A stretch of DNA of 64,000 bases from Marinomonas ostreistagni (GTDB lineage: Bacteria; Pseudomonadota; Gammaproteobacteria; Pseudomonadales; Marinomonadaceae): NCBI RefSeq assembly GCF_016888445.1, contig NZ_JAFEKF010000002.1:558001-622000 (forward strand), read 5' to 3'. The position numbers and the translations under genes are program-made. The notes beneath the pieces are model-generated. The model saw nothing but the letters and a program-made list of their open reading frames with translations, did not search any database and was not told the origin of the DNA. Below, one piece after another: positions 16,675 to 26,165 of this stretch. Positions within the stretch are counted from its first letter, which is position 1, and each line of letters begins with the position of its first letter.

Positions 16675-18504
16675 ATGTGTGGAATCGTCGGCGCCATCGC
16701 TCAACGTAACGTAGCCAAAATCCTACTCGAAGGCCTATCACGCCTAGAATACCGTGGTTATGACTCATCAGGCGTAGCCATCAACAACGAAACCGGCGTG
16801 CGTGCGCACCGTGCGGTAGGCAAAGTACAAGCCCTAAAAGACAAGTTTGAAGCCGAGCCACTAGACGGCAAAATCGGCATCGCCCACACCCGTTGGGCGA
16901 CCCACGGCAAACCGACTGAAGCCAACGCGCACCCGCATTTCTCCGGCCCAGATTTGGCCCTCGTGCACAATGGCATCATCGAAAACCACGACGTACTGCG
17001 CCGTGAGCTAAAAGCCAAAGGCTACGAATTCAAATCCGAGACCGACACCGAAGTGATCGTGCACTTGGTACACGAAGCACTGAAGAGTGAGCCAAACTTC
17101 GTACAAGCGGTGAAAAACGCCCTAGAAAGCCTACACGGCGCCTTTGCCATTGCGGTCACGCTTAATGACGAAAACGAGCGTCTAGTGGTCGCGCGTCAAG
17201 GCAGTCCGCTAGTCGTGGGCGTGGGTATCGAAGAAAACTTCGTGGCGTCTGATCAGCTAGCGCTATTGCACGTCACAGACCAATTTATCTTCCTAGAAGA
17301 AGGCGATGTGGCCGAACTGACCCGTGATGGCGTCACCGTATGGGATAAGGATGACATCATCCAAGAGCGCCCGATCAGTGTCTTCAATCACAATGTGGAT
17401 GCCACCGACAAAGGCGAATTCCGCCACTACATGCTGAAAGAAATCTACGAGCAACCGACGGTAGTTGCTGCGTGTCTAGAAGGTCGCCTTAGCCATGAGC
17501 GCGTACTTACCAGCTGCTTCGGTGCTAACTCTGAGTTCTTAAAGCAGGTAGAAAACGTCCATATCGTTGCCTGTGGTACCAGCTACCACGCCGGCATGGT
17601 AGCCAAATACTGGATCGAAGACATGGCTAATATCCCATGTACCGTCGAAGTCGCCAGTGAATACCGCTACCGCAAAGTGGCCGTGCCGAAAAACACGCTG
17701 TTTTTAACTCTGTCACAATCCGGCGAAACCGCAGACACCTTGGCCGCACTGCGCATGGCCAAAGAGCTAAACTACCTAACCACGCTGGCGATTTGTAACG
17801 TTCCCTCGTCGACGCTAGTACGCGAGTCTGGCCTAACGCTTCTGACCAAAGCCGGCGCCGAGATCGGTGTGGCTTCCACCAAAGCCTTCACCACTCAGCT
17901 AACCGCGCTATTGATCACCTCGATCGCCATCGCCGCCGAAAAAGGCGAGCTAAGCGATGCCAAGCAAGCAGAGCTGGTGCAAGCATTGCGCTCACTGCCG
18001 GCTTACCTAGACGCCGCCATCAAGCAAGACAGCACCATCCAAGTGGTAGCCGAGCAATTTGCCAACAAGCATCACGCGCTGTTCTTAGGTCGTGGCCCGA
18101 TGTTCCCGATCGCCCTAGAAGGCGCATTGAAGCTAAAAGAAATCAGCTACATCCACGCCGAAGCCTACCCAGCGGGTGAGCTTAAGCACGGCCCATTGGC
18201 GCTGGTAGACGAAGACATGCCGATCATCACCATGGTGCCGCACAACGTCATGCTCGATAAACTCAAATCCAATTTACAAGAAGTCGCGGCTCGCGGCGGT
18301 GAGTTGTTTGTGTTTGCCGACAAAGACACGGATCTGCACAGTGAAGAGGGCGTCACTTTTACCGAAGTACCAAAAGTCGATGCCATCCTTGAGCCGATCG
18401 TACACACCATCCCGCTACAGCTATTGTCTTACCACGTCGCTGTGGTCAAAGGCACCGACGTCGACCAACCACGCAACTTGGCCAAGTCTGTCACAGTAGA
18501 ATAA
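16675..18504 (+). CDS. glmS: glutamine-fructose-6-phosphate aminotransferase (isomerizing)
   Basis: GlmS makes glucosamine-6-phosphate from fructose-6-phosphate and glutamine, the first step of the hexosamine pathway completed by GlmU. The 609 residues begin MCGIVGA, so Cys2 is the class II amidotransferase nucleophile once Met1 is removed. Two SIS sugar-isomerase domains follow (ACGTSYHAGMVAKYW, LSQSGETADTLAAL, LFLGRGPMFPIALEGALKLKEI). The C terminus LAKSVTVE is the conserved tail closing the active site. It lies one base after glmU. No Tn7 end is visible downstream, although the 3' end of glmS is the usual Tn7 target. Confidence 0.98.
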   Translation: MCGIVGAIAQRNVAKILLEGLSRLEYRGYDSSGVAINNETGVRAHRAVGKVQALKDKFEAEPLDGKIGIAHTRWATHGKPTEANAHPHFSGPDLALVHNGIIENHDVLRRELKAKGYEFKSETDTEVIVHLVHEALKSEPNFVQAVKNALESLHGAFAIAVTLNDENERLVVARQGSPLVVGVGIEENFVASDQLALLHVTDQFIFLEEGDVAELTRDGVTVWDKDDIIQERPISVFNHNVDATDKGEFRHYMLKEIYEQPTVVAACLEGRLSHERVLTSCFGANSEFLKQVENVHIVACGTSYHAGMVAKYWIEDMANIPCTVEVASEYRYRKVAVPKNTLFLTLSQSGETADTLAALRMAKELNYLTTLAICNVPSSTLVRESGLTLLTKAGAEIGVASTKAFTTQLTALLITSIAIAAEKGELSDAKQAELVQALRSLPAYLDAAIKQDSTIQVVAEQFANKHHALFLGRGPMFPIALEGALKLKEISYIHAEAYPAGELKHGPLALVDEDMPIITMVPHNVMLDKLKSNLQEVAARGGELFVFADKDTDLHSEEGVTFTEVPKVDAILEPIVHTIPLQLLSYHVAVVKGTDVDQPRNLAKSVTVE

Positions 18505-18514
18505 CCCTGCCTCA

Positions 18515-18560
18515 TAACAGGGCGGCGAAGCACTCGCTGCCCTGTTACTTACCACCTTTT
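18515..18560 (+). terminator. probable terminator after glmS
   Basis: TAACAGGGC (18515-18523) can pair with GCCCTGTTA (18539-18547), enclosing a 15-base loop. The downstream T tract is poor (CCTTTTCTC). Confidence 0.55.
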
Positions 18561-18796
18561 CTCAGTCATCATTCCTTTTATTGATCTAGCGACTAGTTAG
18601 TTACATTTCGCTACATAAGGCTAATTTTTTTCTTGTTGATCGTTACGCAAGCTTACAAAAAAGCTAGTTGATTAGGTCATCTAGTAGCATGATATTCATT
18701 AATCTCTCTATATAATTCTTTCACTTTATAGACTAAATGTGCCTTTTTCTTGCGTCTTTCGGGCGAGAAGGGATGGATGGAGTTAGGAGAGCAGTA

Positions 18797-21217
18797 ATGA
18801 ATCGAATGTTTCGATTGGTATGGAATGCAACACAAGGAAGCTGGGTCGTCGCCAGCGAAATCGCCAAAGGCAAAACCAAAAGCAAAGCGCTAAAAGCAAC
18901 TACCGGCGGAATACTGGCAGCAAGTTTGGTGGCATTTGCGCCAATATCTTTGGCTGCCCCAGCCGTAACTACTTGGATAGGGGGTGATGGCAATTGGTCT
19001 ACTAATGGTAACTGGGATAACAACACATCACCCAATGGTGAGGTTAAAGTACCCGTTGTTGCGAGTAATGGCGATAGTATTGCGTTTTCAGATTCTTGGT
19101 TAACAATAACAACAGGTAGCATACTACTATCGGATTCAACCAGCCTGAATTTAGCTTCTACTAGTAGTTTATATGTTGGACAGCCTGAAGCAATCCTAAC
19201 CCTTGCAACTGGGGCATCGATATCCTCGTCTAGGGCTTTATATAATAGTGGTATCATTAATATTGGTTCAGCCGAAGGTAGCGCCGCTGTTGGTGCAGGA
19301 TCACTATTAGTAAGCACTATCAACTATGGTGGCACTTTTGTTTTTAATCATACTGATACCGACTATGAATTCTCTCCAAGTATAAGTGGAGGGGGGAATA
19401 TTAAACTCCTGTCTGGTACAACATCTTTTAGTGGTTTAAGAAATTACACAGGTGCAATAACTATTAATGGTGGCACCTTGCGCATTGCTAATGGTGATTC
19501 TGTATCAGCATCTAGTATAGACAATGCTGGCACTATTAATATTGGCTCAGCTGAAGGTAGTGTCGCCGTTAGTGCAGGATCACTATCTATAAGCTCCATC
19601 AATTCAAATAAAGGCACTTTTGTTTTTAACCATACAGATACAGATTATGAGTTCTCCCCAAGCATAATGGGAAATGGCAACATTAAACTCATCTCTGGAT
19701 CGACTGCTTTTACTGGAAATTTAAATAGCTACACTGGTGCGATGGCCGTCGATGGTGGCACCTTGCGCATCGCGGATGGCAATACATTAAGCTTAGGTGG
19801 AGACTATAGCCAAACTGTTGATGGCATCCTCCAAATCGGTGCATCCAGTTCTGCTAGCTACGGCCAGCTAAACGTAGCGGGCACTGCAGATTTTGCTGCT
19901 GATTCTAAGATCGACATCGATGTCGCCACGGTGAATACGCTTGCCAATGGCAATCTACTAGACAGTGTTATCTCTGCAGGCACATTGAATGCTTCCACAT
20001 TCAACGTCACTGATAACTCAGCGTTATTTGATTTCGCAGCAGTGGTCAACAACGACAACACAGTCGATCTAACCACTCAACAAACTCGCACCGTCTCCAC
20101 CTCCGTCCGCAATCGCCGCGCGACGCAAAACTACGGCGCAGCCAGCGTGCTAGATAGCTTTATGAGTGGCGGTACCAGCGGCTCAGATATGGACAATGTC
20201 GTCACGGCATTTGGTCGTTTGGCGACCGATGAAGAAGTCAGTGAAGCCGTGGCCGAAACGCTACCTTTGATGCAAGGCGCGACGACACAAGCGGCGGCCA
20301 ACGTAATGCAAACCACAGGTCGTATCATTCGTACGCGCCAGGCAATGACCTCAGGTCTTGCGTCGGGTGATGGCTTTATCGCTGATAAGCACGGTTGGGT
20401 CAAACCGATCGGTAGCTGGGCGACGCAACATTCAATCGATGACAGTGCCGGCTTTACCGTCGACAGCTACGGCATCATCGGTGGTGTGGATGGCGACATC
20501 AGCGACAACGACACGGTCGGTATCGCTCTGTCATACGTGGACAGCTCCATGAAAGGTGAAAACAGCACCTCACGCAACTCCGCTGATATCGATGCTTACC
20601 AGATCGCCTTTTACGGCCAACACGATCTAGGCGCTGAGGCTTACGATCTATCGGTCAACTGGCAAGCAGATTGGGGCATTAACAAAACCGAAGGTAAGCG
20701 TCATATGTCATTTATCGGCCGTACCGCCGAATCCGACTACGATACTTACACCACGCACGTGGGCGTTGGCGTAGGTCGCACCTTTGCTGTAGCTGAGCGC
20801 ACCACACTGACACCAAGCGTGCAGCTGGATTACTCACACATCGAAAACCGCCGTTACACCGAGACGGGTGCTGGCGCGTTGAACTTATCGGTGAGCGATG
20901 ACCAGATCGATGCGTTCGTAGTGAGCTTGCAAGGCGACTTGATGCATGAGTTCAATGATCAATGGGCGCTACTGGCTAACGCCGGCGTGGGTTACGACCT
21001 AATCGACGATGACACCAGCGTCACCTCGACTTACGCCGGTGGCGGCACCGCCTTCACCACCCAAGGTCTCAACCAAGCCCCATGGCGCGTCACCGCCGGA
21101 GTCGGTGTTAACTACAACCTAGACGACACCACCACCCTAAGTGCCAACTACGATATGCAAGGCAAAGAAAACTTCTTAAGCCACACCGCCAGCGCCAAAG
21201 TACGTTGGATGTTCTAA
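18797..21217 (+). CDS. type Va autotransporter with extended signal peptide
   Basis: An 806-residue self-secreting outer-membrane protein. The start MNRMFRLVWNATQGSWVVAS is the extended signal peptide region found in large autotransporters and adhesins; it is followed by a hydrophobic core and an AAPA cleavage region near residue 55. The passenger is a glycine/serine/asparagine-rich beta-helix with repeats of the type GGTLRIANGDS. About 270 C-terminal residues form the autotransporter barrel and end in the outer-membrane signature VRWMF. The ATG at 18797 has AGGAGA upstream; an ATG 20 codons earlier is rejected because it would bury the signal. No protease or lipase motif is seen, so an adhesin or aggregation role is inferred. 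Confidence 0.9.
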   Translation: MNRMFRLVWNATQGSWVVASEIAKGKTKSKALKATTGGILAASLVAFAPISLAAPAVTTWIGGDGNWSTNGNWDNNTSPNGEVKVPVVASNGDSIAFSDSWLTITTGSILLSDSTSLNLASTSSLYVGQPEAILTLATGASISSSRALYNSGIINIGSAEGSAAVGAGSLLVSTINYGGTFVFNHTDTDYEFSPSISGGGNIKLLSGTTSFSGLRNYTGAITINGGTLRIANGDSVSASSIDNAGTINIGSAEGSVAVSAGSLSISSINSNKGTFVFNHTDTDYEFSPSIMGNGNIKLISGSTAFTGNLNSYTGAMAVDGGTLRIADGNTLSLGGDYSQTVDGILQIGASSSASYGQLNVAGTADFAADSKIDIDVATVNTLANGNLLDSVISAGTLNASTFNVTDNSALFDFAAVVNNDNTVDLTTQQTRTVSTSVRNRRATQNYGAASVLDSFMSGGTSGSDMDNVVTAFGRLATDEEVSEAVAETLPLMQGATTQAAANVMQTTGRIIRTRQAMTSGLASGDGFIADKHGWVKPIGSWATQHSIDDSAGFTVDSYGIIGGVDGDISDNDTVGIALSYVDSSMKGENSTSRNSADIDAYQIAFYGQHDLGAEAYDLSVNWQADWGINKTEGKRHMSFIGRTAESDYDTYTTHVGVGVGRTFAVAERTTLTPSVQLDYSHIENRRYTETGAGALNLSVSDDQIDAFVVSLQGDLMHEFNDQWALLANAGVGYDLIDDDTSVTSTYAGGGTAFTTQGLNQAPWRVTAGVGVNYNLDDTTTLSANYDMQGKENFLSHTASAKVRWMF
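19256..19790 (+). repeat. two tandem 93-codon repeats in the autotransporter passenger
   Basis: The segment starting INIGSAEGSAAVGAGS (19256) recurs 279 bases later as INIGSAEGSVAVSAGS (19535). It includes the shared GTFVFNHTDTDYEFSPSI block and ends in GGTLRIANGDS/GGTLRIADGNT. The copies have diverged moderately at DNA level. Such repeats lengthen or shorten beta-helical passengers. Confidence 0.85.
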
Positions 21218-21237
21218 GACTGAGAAGTGTTACACTC

Positions 21238-21266
21238 AAAGCCCTACACCTGTGTAGGGCTTTTTT
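21238..21266 (+). terminator. intrinsic terminator after the autotransporter gene
   Basis: The stem AAAGCCCTACA/TGTAGGGCTTT with a short loop is followed by a T tract. Confidence 0.93.
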
Positions 21267-21281
21267 GTGAGAGGAAAGGGT

Positions 21282-22109
21282 ATGAAGCGGCTGTTACTGT
21301 GTATAAGTTTGATGGCGCTATTACAAGGGTGCGCCGGTGTTTCGGTAACTGAGCGCCAGCAATACGCCGCGATGCTGATCGAGCAAGCTGGCTGGCAGAG
21401 TGAAGTGCTCAAGACACCTGAATTTGCATTATTTAGCGCGCGCCCTCTAAAAGCCCCAGGGATAAACACTGCAACAGAGCCATTAATCATCTTTATCGAA
21501 GGCGATGGACTAGCATGGGTGAGTCGTAATCGACCGTCGTTAAATCCCACACCGATATCACCTCTAGCACTAGAGCTCGCGCTCAATATGAAAGACTCTG
21601 GCCCAGTCGCTTACCTTGCGCGCCCGTGTCAGTATGTAAAGGATGCACGCTGTGAAAAGCGCTATTGGACCTCCGCACGCTTTGCGCCAGAGGTGATCCG
21701 CGCCACCGATGCGGCAATTGATCGCTTAAAAGCCAATGCTCAGGCGCAGCAGGTAGTCTTAGTTGGCTATTCAGGCGGTGGCGCTGTGGCCGCGCTCGTC
21801 GCGGCAAGGCGCCATGATATCGCCAAATTGATTACCCTCGCTGGTAATCTTGATACCGATTATTGGGCACAGTTAAAGCAGATCACACCGCTATACGGCT
21901 CATTAAATCCAGCCGACGCTTGGCAAGCATTAGCATCGATCCCGCAGATACACTATGTCGGCGCTAAGGATACGATCGTCCCTCCAGCAGTCGCCGAAGC
22001 GTATCAAAAGCGCTTTCCTGCATCGCAGCAGCCTGAAGTGCAGGTAATGGAAGACTACGATCATCACTGCTGCTGGCATGAAATAGAGGCTAAAGAGCTG
22101 ACTAAATAG
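21282..22109 (+). CDS. alpha/beta-hydrolase fold lipoprotein
   Basis: A 275-residue predicted lipoprotein. The signal peptide MKRLLLCISLMALLQGCAG ends in a lipobox with Cys17. The mature domain has an alpha/beta-hydrolase pattern: the GYSGGG nucleophile elbow, an acidic residue in GAKDTIVPP and a histidine in the C-terminal DYDHHCCWHE. It is probably a periplasmic or outer-membrane-anchored esterase-like enzyme with unknown substrate. The ATG follows GAGAGGAAAGG; a GTG five codons earlier lies before the ribosome site and is rejected. It stands between a terminator and the polysaccharide operon and may be independent of both. Confidence 0.85.
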   Translation: MKRLLLCISLMALLQGCAGVSVTERQQYAAMLIEQAGWQSEVLKTPEFALFSARPLKAPGINTATEPLIIFIEGDGLAWVSRNRPSLNPTPISPLALELALNMKDSGPVAYLARPCQYVKDARCEKRYWTSARFAPEVIRATDAAIDRLKANAQAQQVVLVGYSGGGAVAALVAARRHDIAKLITLAGNLDTDYWAQLKQITPLYGSLNPADAWQALASIPQIHYVGAKDTIVPPAVAEAYQKRFPASQQPEVQVMEDYDHHCCWHEIEAKELTK

Positions 22110-22406
22110 TAGACAGAACTGTGCACTAAATCACTTAAAGGCGTAAATGTGTTGAGCGCTAGGATACAGCGTCAACTTTTCCTACGCGTTTTATTTACTC
22201 AAAAACACCCTTGCTTTATCATGTTCATCTCTTGAACGCACGCCCTAGGCAAGGAATCAGCACGTGGCCATTTCAACAGCACCTCGACCTCATCGTATCG
22301 AGCACTCGACTCGTGCCTGCGTCACACCTATTGCTGAGCTCTCTTTTAATCCTTTGCACTGTGCTGCATCCCTTTTATCGTCTGATTTACGTGAGCAAAC
22401 CAACGT
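22110..22406 (+). promoter_or_regulatory. leader region of the polysaccharide operon
   Basis: A 297-bp non-coding gap that should contain the operon promoter. A nested fold is visible: CCTTGC...GCAAGG enclosing GTTCA-TCTCT-TGAAC (roughly 22208-22257). I found no JUMPstart/ops element of the RfaH type and no convincing promoter boxes. A short open frame here shows no coding signal. Confidence 0.35.
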
Positions 22407-22769
22407 ATGCTAAACGACGAATACCGCCTAAAAATCCTTAAAGCCGTCGAAGCCGACCCACAGATCAGCCAGCGTGAGCTCGCTAAGCAGCTTGGCATCA
22501 GCCTAGGCAAAACCAACTTTTGCCTAAAAGCCCTGATCGAAAAAGGTCAAATCAAAGCAGAAAACTTTAAAAACAACCCGAATAAAAGCGGCTATTGGTA
22601 TCTGCTCACGCTCAGCGGTATTGAGGAAAAAGCCGCGCTAACGAAGCGTTTTTTAGCGCGCAAATTACAAGAACATGAAGAACTGACGGCCGAGATAGAA
22701 GTATTGAGGCGAGAAGTATTGGAAACGAGTTCGCACTCAGCGACACAACGAAACGATCAAAGTATATGA
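22407..22769 (+). CDS. MarR family EPS-associated transcriptional regulator
   Basis: A 120-residue winged-helix protein (RLKILKAVEADPQISQRELA then KQLGISLGKTNFCLKALIEK, residues 7-46), with a C-terminal charged helix. It resembles the small MarR-like regulators encoded at the head of exopolysaccharide and O-antigen clusters. Its stop overlaps the next start (ATGA), so it is translated with the operon and likely regulates it. No ligand can be inferred. Confidence 0.85.
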   Translation: MLNDEYRLKILKAVEADPQISQRELAKQLGISLGKTNFCLKALIEKGQIKAENFKNNPNKSGYWYLLTLSGIEEKAALTKRFLARKLQEHEELTAEIEVLRREVLETSSHSATQRNDQSI

Positions 22770-23758
22770 AGTATTTAGTTACCGGTGCGGCCGGATTTAT
22801 TGGTATGCATACCTGTGAGCGTCTCTTAGAAGCAGGTCATGAAGTCGTAGGCTTAGACAGCTTAAATGCGTACTACTTGCCAGCGCTAAAGCAACATCGT
22901 CTCGAAAAGCTGCTGCCACAAGAAAATTTTCGTTTCGTACAGCTAGATCTGGCCGATCGCGAGGGCATGGCTGAGCTTTTCAAAACCGAGCAATTCCAGC
23001 GAGTCATTCACTTAGCGGCCCAAGCGGGTGTGCGCTACTCGCTAGAAGCACCGTTTGAATACGTCGACAGTAACCTCGTGGGTATGATGACGATTTTAGA
23101 AGGTTGTCGCCATAATCAGGTCGAGCATCTCGTCTATGCCTCTTCTAGTTCAGTTTATGGCATGAACACTAAGATTCCGTTCTCTGAGTCAGATGTGGTG
23201 GACCATCCAGTGTCGCTCTATGCGGCTACCAAAAAATCCAATGAGCTGATGGCGCATTCTTATTCGCACCTTTATGGCATCCCGACGACTGGTCTACGCT
23301 TCTTTACCGTCTACGGCCCAGGCGGGCGACCTGATATGGCCCCTTGGCTCTTTACCGAAGCCATCCTCAATGACAAACCAATCAAGGTTTTTAATCACGG
23401 CAAAATGATGCGTGACTTTACCTACATCGATGACATCGTTGAAGGGGTAGTGCGCATTCAAGATGTATTGCCCCAGGCAAATCAGAACCAAGGTACGACA
23501 GCGTCGTACGCGATCTACAACATTGGCAATAATCAGCCAATCCAGCTCTCAGAATTTATCGAAGCGATCGAGTCTGCCTGTGGCAAACAAGCTGAAAAGA
23601 TCTATATGGATATGCAGCCAGGTGATGTGCCGAAAACCTATGCTGACACCGCACAGCTTGAGGCGGCGGTAGGGTACAAACCAGCTACCTCCATCCAAGA
23701 AGGCATGCTGAAATTTGTAGAATGGTACAAAGCCTTTCAAACAGAGCTGAAGGGCTAA
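22766..23758 (+). CDS. NAD-dependent nucleotide-sugar epimerase (UDP-glucuronate 4-epimerase-like)
   Basis: A 330-residue extended short-chain dehydrogenase with the NAD-binding TGAAGFIG (6-13), SSSSVYG and the catalytic pair Y152/K156 (YAATKKS). The segment [20 protein letters not shown] followed by GPGGRPDMA is typical of UDP-glucuronate 4-epimerases of the CapI/LpsL type. The next gene makes UDP-glucuronate, so conversion of UDP-GlcA to UDP-GalA is the natural reading. A UDP-GlcNAc/GalNAc-type activity cannot be excluded from sequence alone. Confidence 0.88.
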   Translation: MKYLVTGAAGFIGMHTCERLLEAGHEVVGLDSLNAYYLPALKQHRLEKLLPQENFRFVQLDLADREGMAELFKTEQFQRVIHLAAQAGVRYSLEAPFEYVDSNLVGMMTILEGCRHNQVEHLVYASSSSVYGMNTKIPFSESDVVDHPVSLYAATKKSNELMAHSYSHLYGIPTTGLRFFTVYGPGGRPDMAPWLFTEAILNDKPIKVFNHGKMMRDFTYIDDIVEGVVRIQDVLPQANQNQGTTASYAIYNIGNNQPIQLSEFIEAIESACGKQAEKIYMDMQPGDVPKTYADTAQLEAAVGYKPATSIQEGMLKFVEWYKAFQTELKG

Positions 23759-23771
23759 AGGAATAGAGAAT

Positions 23772-24953
23772 ATGAGCAAGCAAAAACTGAATATTGCCAT
23801 CGCCGGCACCGGCTATGTCGGCCTTTCGAACGCTATGTTGCTCGCGCAGCACAATGACGTGACAGCGGTCGATATCGTGGCAGAAAAAGTCCAACTTCTT
23901 AATGACAAGCAGTCACCGATCGTTGATGCTGAAATAGAAGACTTTTTAGCCAACAAAACGCTTAACTTCAGAGCGACCCTAGACAAACAGCAAGCCTACG
24001 AAAACGCCGACTTTGTCATCATCGCTACGCCGACGGATTACGATACGGAAACCAACTACTTTAATACCAACAGCGTTGAGGCGGTGATCCAAGATGTCAT
24101 GGCGATCAACCCAAATACTGTGATGGTGATCAAATCGACAGTTCCGGTAGGTTACACCAAGAGCGTAAAAGAGAAGTTTAACTGCGACAATATTATCTTC
24201 TCGCCTGAGTTCTTACGTGAAGGCAAAGCGCTATACGACAACCTTTATCCCTCACGCATTATCGTCGGTGAGCGCACAGAGCGAGCGCAACAATTTGCTG
24301 ACTTACTTAAGCAAGGCGCAATTAAACAGGACATCGAAGTACTACTAACCGACAGCACCGAAGCCGAAGCGGTTAAGTTGTTCTCAAATACTTACCTAGC
24401 ACTGCGCGTAGCGTACTTCAATGAGCTGGATACTTATTGTGAATCTCACGGTTTAGATACCAAGCAGATCATTGATGGTGTATCACTCGATCCCCGCATA
24501 GGTAGCCATTACAACAACCCAAGCTTTGGTTATGGTGGCTATTGTCTACCAAAAGATACCAAACAGCTGCTGGCAAACTATCAAGATGTACCGAACAACC
24601 TAATCCGAGCGATTGTTGACTCCAATTCAACCCGCAAAGACTTTATTGCGGACTCGGTAATCAAGCGCAACCCGAAAGTGGTTGGCATCTATCGCTTAGT
24701 GATGAAAACCGGCAGTGATAACTTCCGCGCATCCGCTATCCAAGGCATCATGAAGCGCATCAAAGCCAAAGGCATTGAAGTTGTCATCTACGAGCCAGTT
24801 TTAGAGCAAGACGAATTCTTTCACTCACGTGTGGTAAAAGACTTAGCTGAATTTAAGAGAATGGCTGATGTGATCGTTGCTAACCGCCCAGCAGAAGAGC
24901 TTAGTGATGTGGCGAGTAAAGTTTATACACGTGATTTATTTGGGAATGATTAG
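23772..24953 (+). CDS. ugd: UDP-glucose 6-dehydrogenase
   Basis: A 393-residue enzyme oxidising UDP-glucose twice to UDP-glucuronate with NAD. It shows the Rossmann motif [10 protein letters not shown] (12-21), the central domain [20 protein letters not shown] and the catalytic cysteine C258 in [22 protein letters not shown] precedes the ATG. It is 13 bases after the epimerase gene and presumably supplies its substrate. Confidence 0.95.
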   Translation: MSKQKLNIAIAGTGYVGLSNAMLLAQHNDVTAVDIVAEKVQLLNDKQSPIVDAEIEDFLANKTLNFRATLDKQQAYENADFVIIATPTDYDTETNYFNTNSVEAVIQDVMAINPNTVMVIKSTVPVGYTKSVKEKFNCDNIIFSPEFLREGKALYDNLYPSRIIVGERTERAQQFADLLKQGAIKQDIEVLLTDSTEAEAVKLFSNTYLALRVAYFNELDTYCESHGLDTKQIIDGVSLDPRIGSHYNNPSFGYGGYCLPKDTKQLLANYQDVPNNLIRAIVDSNSTRKDFIADSVIKRNPKVVGIYRLVMKTGSDNFRASAIQGIMKRIKAKGIEVVIYEPVLEQDEFFHSRVVKDLAEFKRMADVIVANRPAEELSDVASKVYTRDLFGND

Positions 24954-24962
24954 AGATCTATT

Positions 24963-26153
24963 ATGAGTGATATTTTAAGCTTGATCGGCAGAGATAAAGC
25001 CCTGTTCAGCGTTGATATTACAGGGAATGAAGAGAAACTTTCGCAGACTGTCTCAGAGTCTAAATTTTTGGTTTTAGGTGGCGCTGGCTCGATCGGTCAA
25101 GCTGTTACAAAAGAGATTTTTAAACGCAATCCTAAGAAGCTACATGTTGTTGATATCAGTGAAAATAACATGGTGGAGTTGGTGCGGGATATTCGTAGTT
25201 CTTTAGGCTATATCGAAGGCGATTTCCAAACCTTTGCTTTAGATATCGGATCGATAGAGTACGATGCTTTTATAGCGGCAGATGGCAACTACGATTATAT
25301 ATTGAACTTGTCAGCACTGAAGCATGTCCGTAGTGAAAAAGATCCGTTTACCTTGATGCGAATGATTGATGTGAATGTCTTCAACACCGACAAAACGATT
25401 CAGCAGGCAATTGATGCCGGAGCCAAGAAGTACTTCTGTGTGTCCACTGATAAAGCAGCGAACCCAGTAAATATGATGGGCGCTTCAAAGCGTATCATGG
25501 AGATGTTCTTGATGCGCAAAAGTGAACATATGGATATTTCTACGGCACGTTTTGCCAACGTGGCTTTTTCCGATGGTTCATTGTTACACGGCTTTAACCA
25601 GCGTATCCAAAAGCGTCAGCCTATCGTTGCTCCGAATGATATCAAGCGCTACTTTGTAACCCCGCAAGAGTCAGGCGAGCTATGCTTGATGTCGTGTATC
25701 TTTGGTGAAAATCGTGACATCTTTTTCCCTAAATTAAGCGAAGCCCTACATCTCATATCTTTCTCAGATATCGCGGTTAATTATCTCAAGCAGCGCGGTT
25801 ACGAGCCGTATTTATGTTCTTCAGAAGAGGAGGCTCGTGAGTTAGTTCATACTCTGCCAGAGAAAGGCCAGTGGCCCTGTTTATTTACCGGTAGTGATAC
25901 AACTGGGGAAAAGGATTTTGAGGAATTCTTTACAGATACCGAAACCCTTGATATGTCGCGCTTTGAAAACCTTGGCATCATCAAAAATACACCAGAGTAC
26001 GATCAAGCTTTGCTGTCTTTATTTGAGAGCTGTATTACAGAGATGAAAGCGGCGCGCAGTTGGTCCAAAGAGCAGATTGTTGAACTATTCTTCAAGATGA
26101 TTCCTGGCTTTGGGCATAAAGAAACAGGCAAATATCTTGATAGCAAAATGTAG
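24963..26153 (+). CDS. nucleotide-sugar 4,6-dehydratase (polysaccharide biosynthesis protein family)
   Basis: A 396-residue member of the CapD/FlaA1-type dehydratases without the membrane part. It shows GGAGSIGQAVTKEIFKRNPK (39-58), NLSALKHVRSEKDP and the active-site region FCVSTDKAANPVNMMGASKR. The family removes water from UDP- or GDP-GlcNAc to give a 4-keto-6-deoxy sugar. Directly upstream of a LegC-type aminotransferase it probably performs the LegB step of a legionaminic-acid-type pathway. Canonical LegB proteins are a different, shorter subfamily, so the nucleotide (UDP or GDP) is uncertain. Confidence 0.88.
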   Translation: MSDILSLIGRDKALFSVDITGNEEKLSQTVSESKFLVLGGAGSIGQAVTKEIFKRNPKKLHVVDISENNMVELVRDIRSSLGYIEGDFQTFALDIGSIEYDAFIAADGNYDYILNLSALKHVRSEKDPFTLMRMIDVNVFNTDKTIQQAIDAGAKKYFCVSTDKAANPVNMMGASKRIMEMFLMRKSEHMDISTARFANVAFSDGSLLHGFNQRIQKRQPIVAPNDIKRYFVTPQESGELCLMSCIFGENRDIFFPKLSEALHLISFSDIAVNYLKQRGYEPYLCSSEEEARELVHTLPEKGQWPCLFTGSDTTGEKDFEEFFTDTETLDMSRFENLGIIKNTPEYDQALLSLFESCITEMKAARSWSKEQIVELFFKMIPGFGHKETGKYLDSKM

Positions 26154-26165
26154 GTGGTCGGACTT

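Noticed and set aside
18505..18796. Tn7 attachment or insertion downstream of glmS
   Set aside because: No Tn7-like end repeats or tns genes; only a terminator and the autotransporter promoter region are visible.
22211..22441. Short frame upstream of the MarR-type regulator
   Set aside because: It overlaps the regulator start, has no ribosome site and no coding-like composition.
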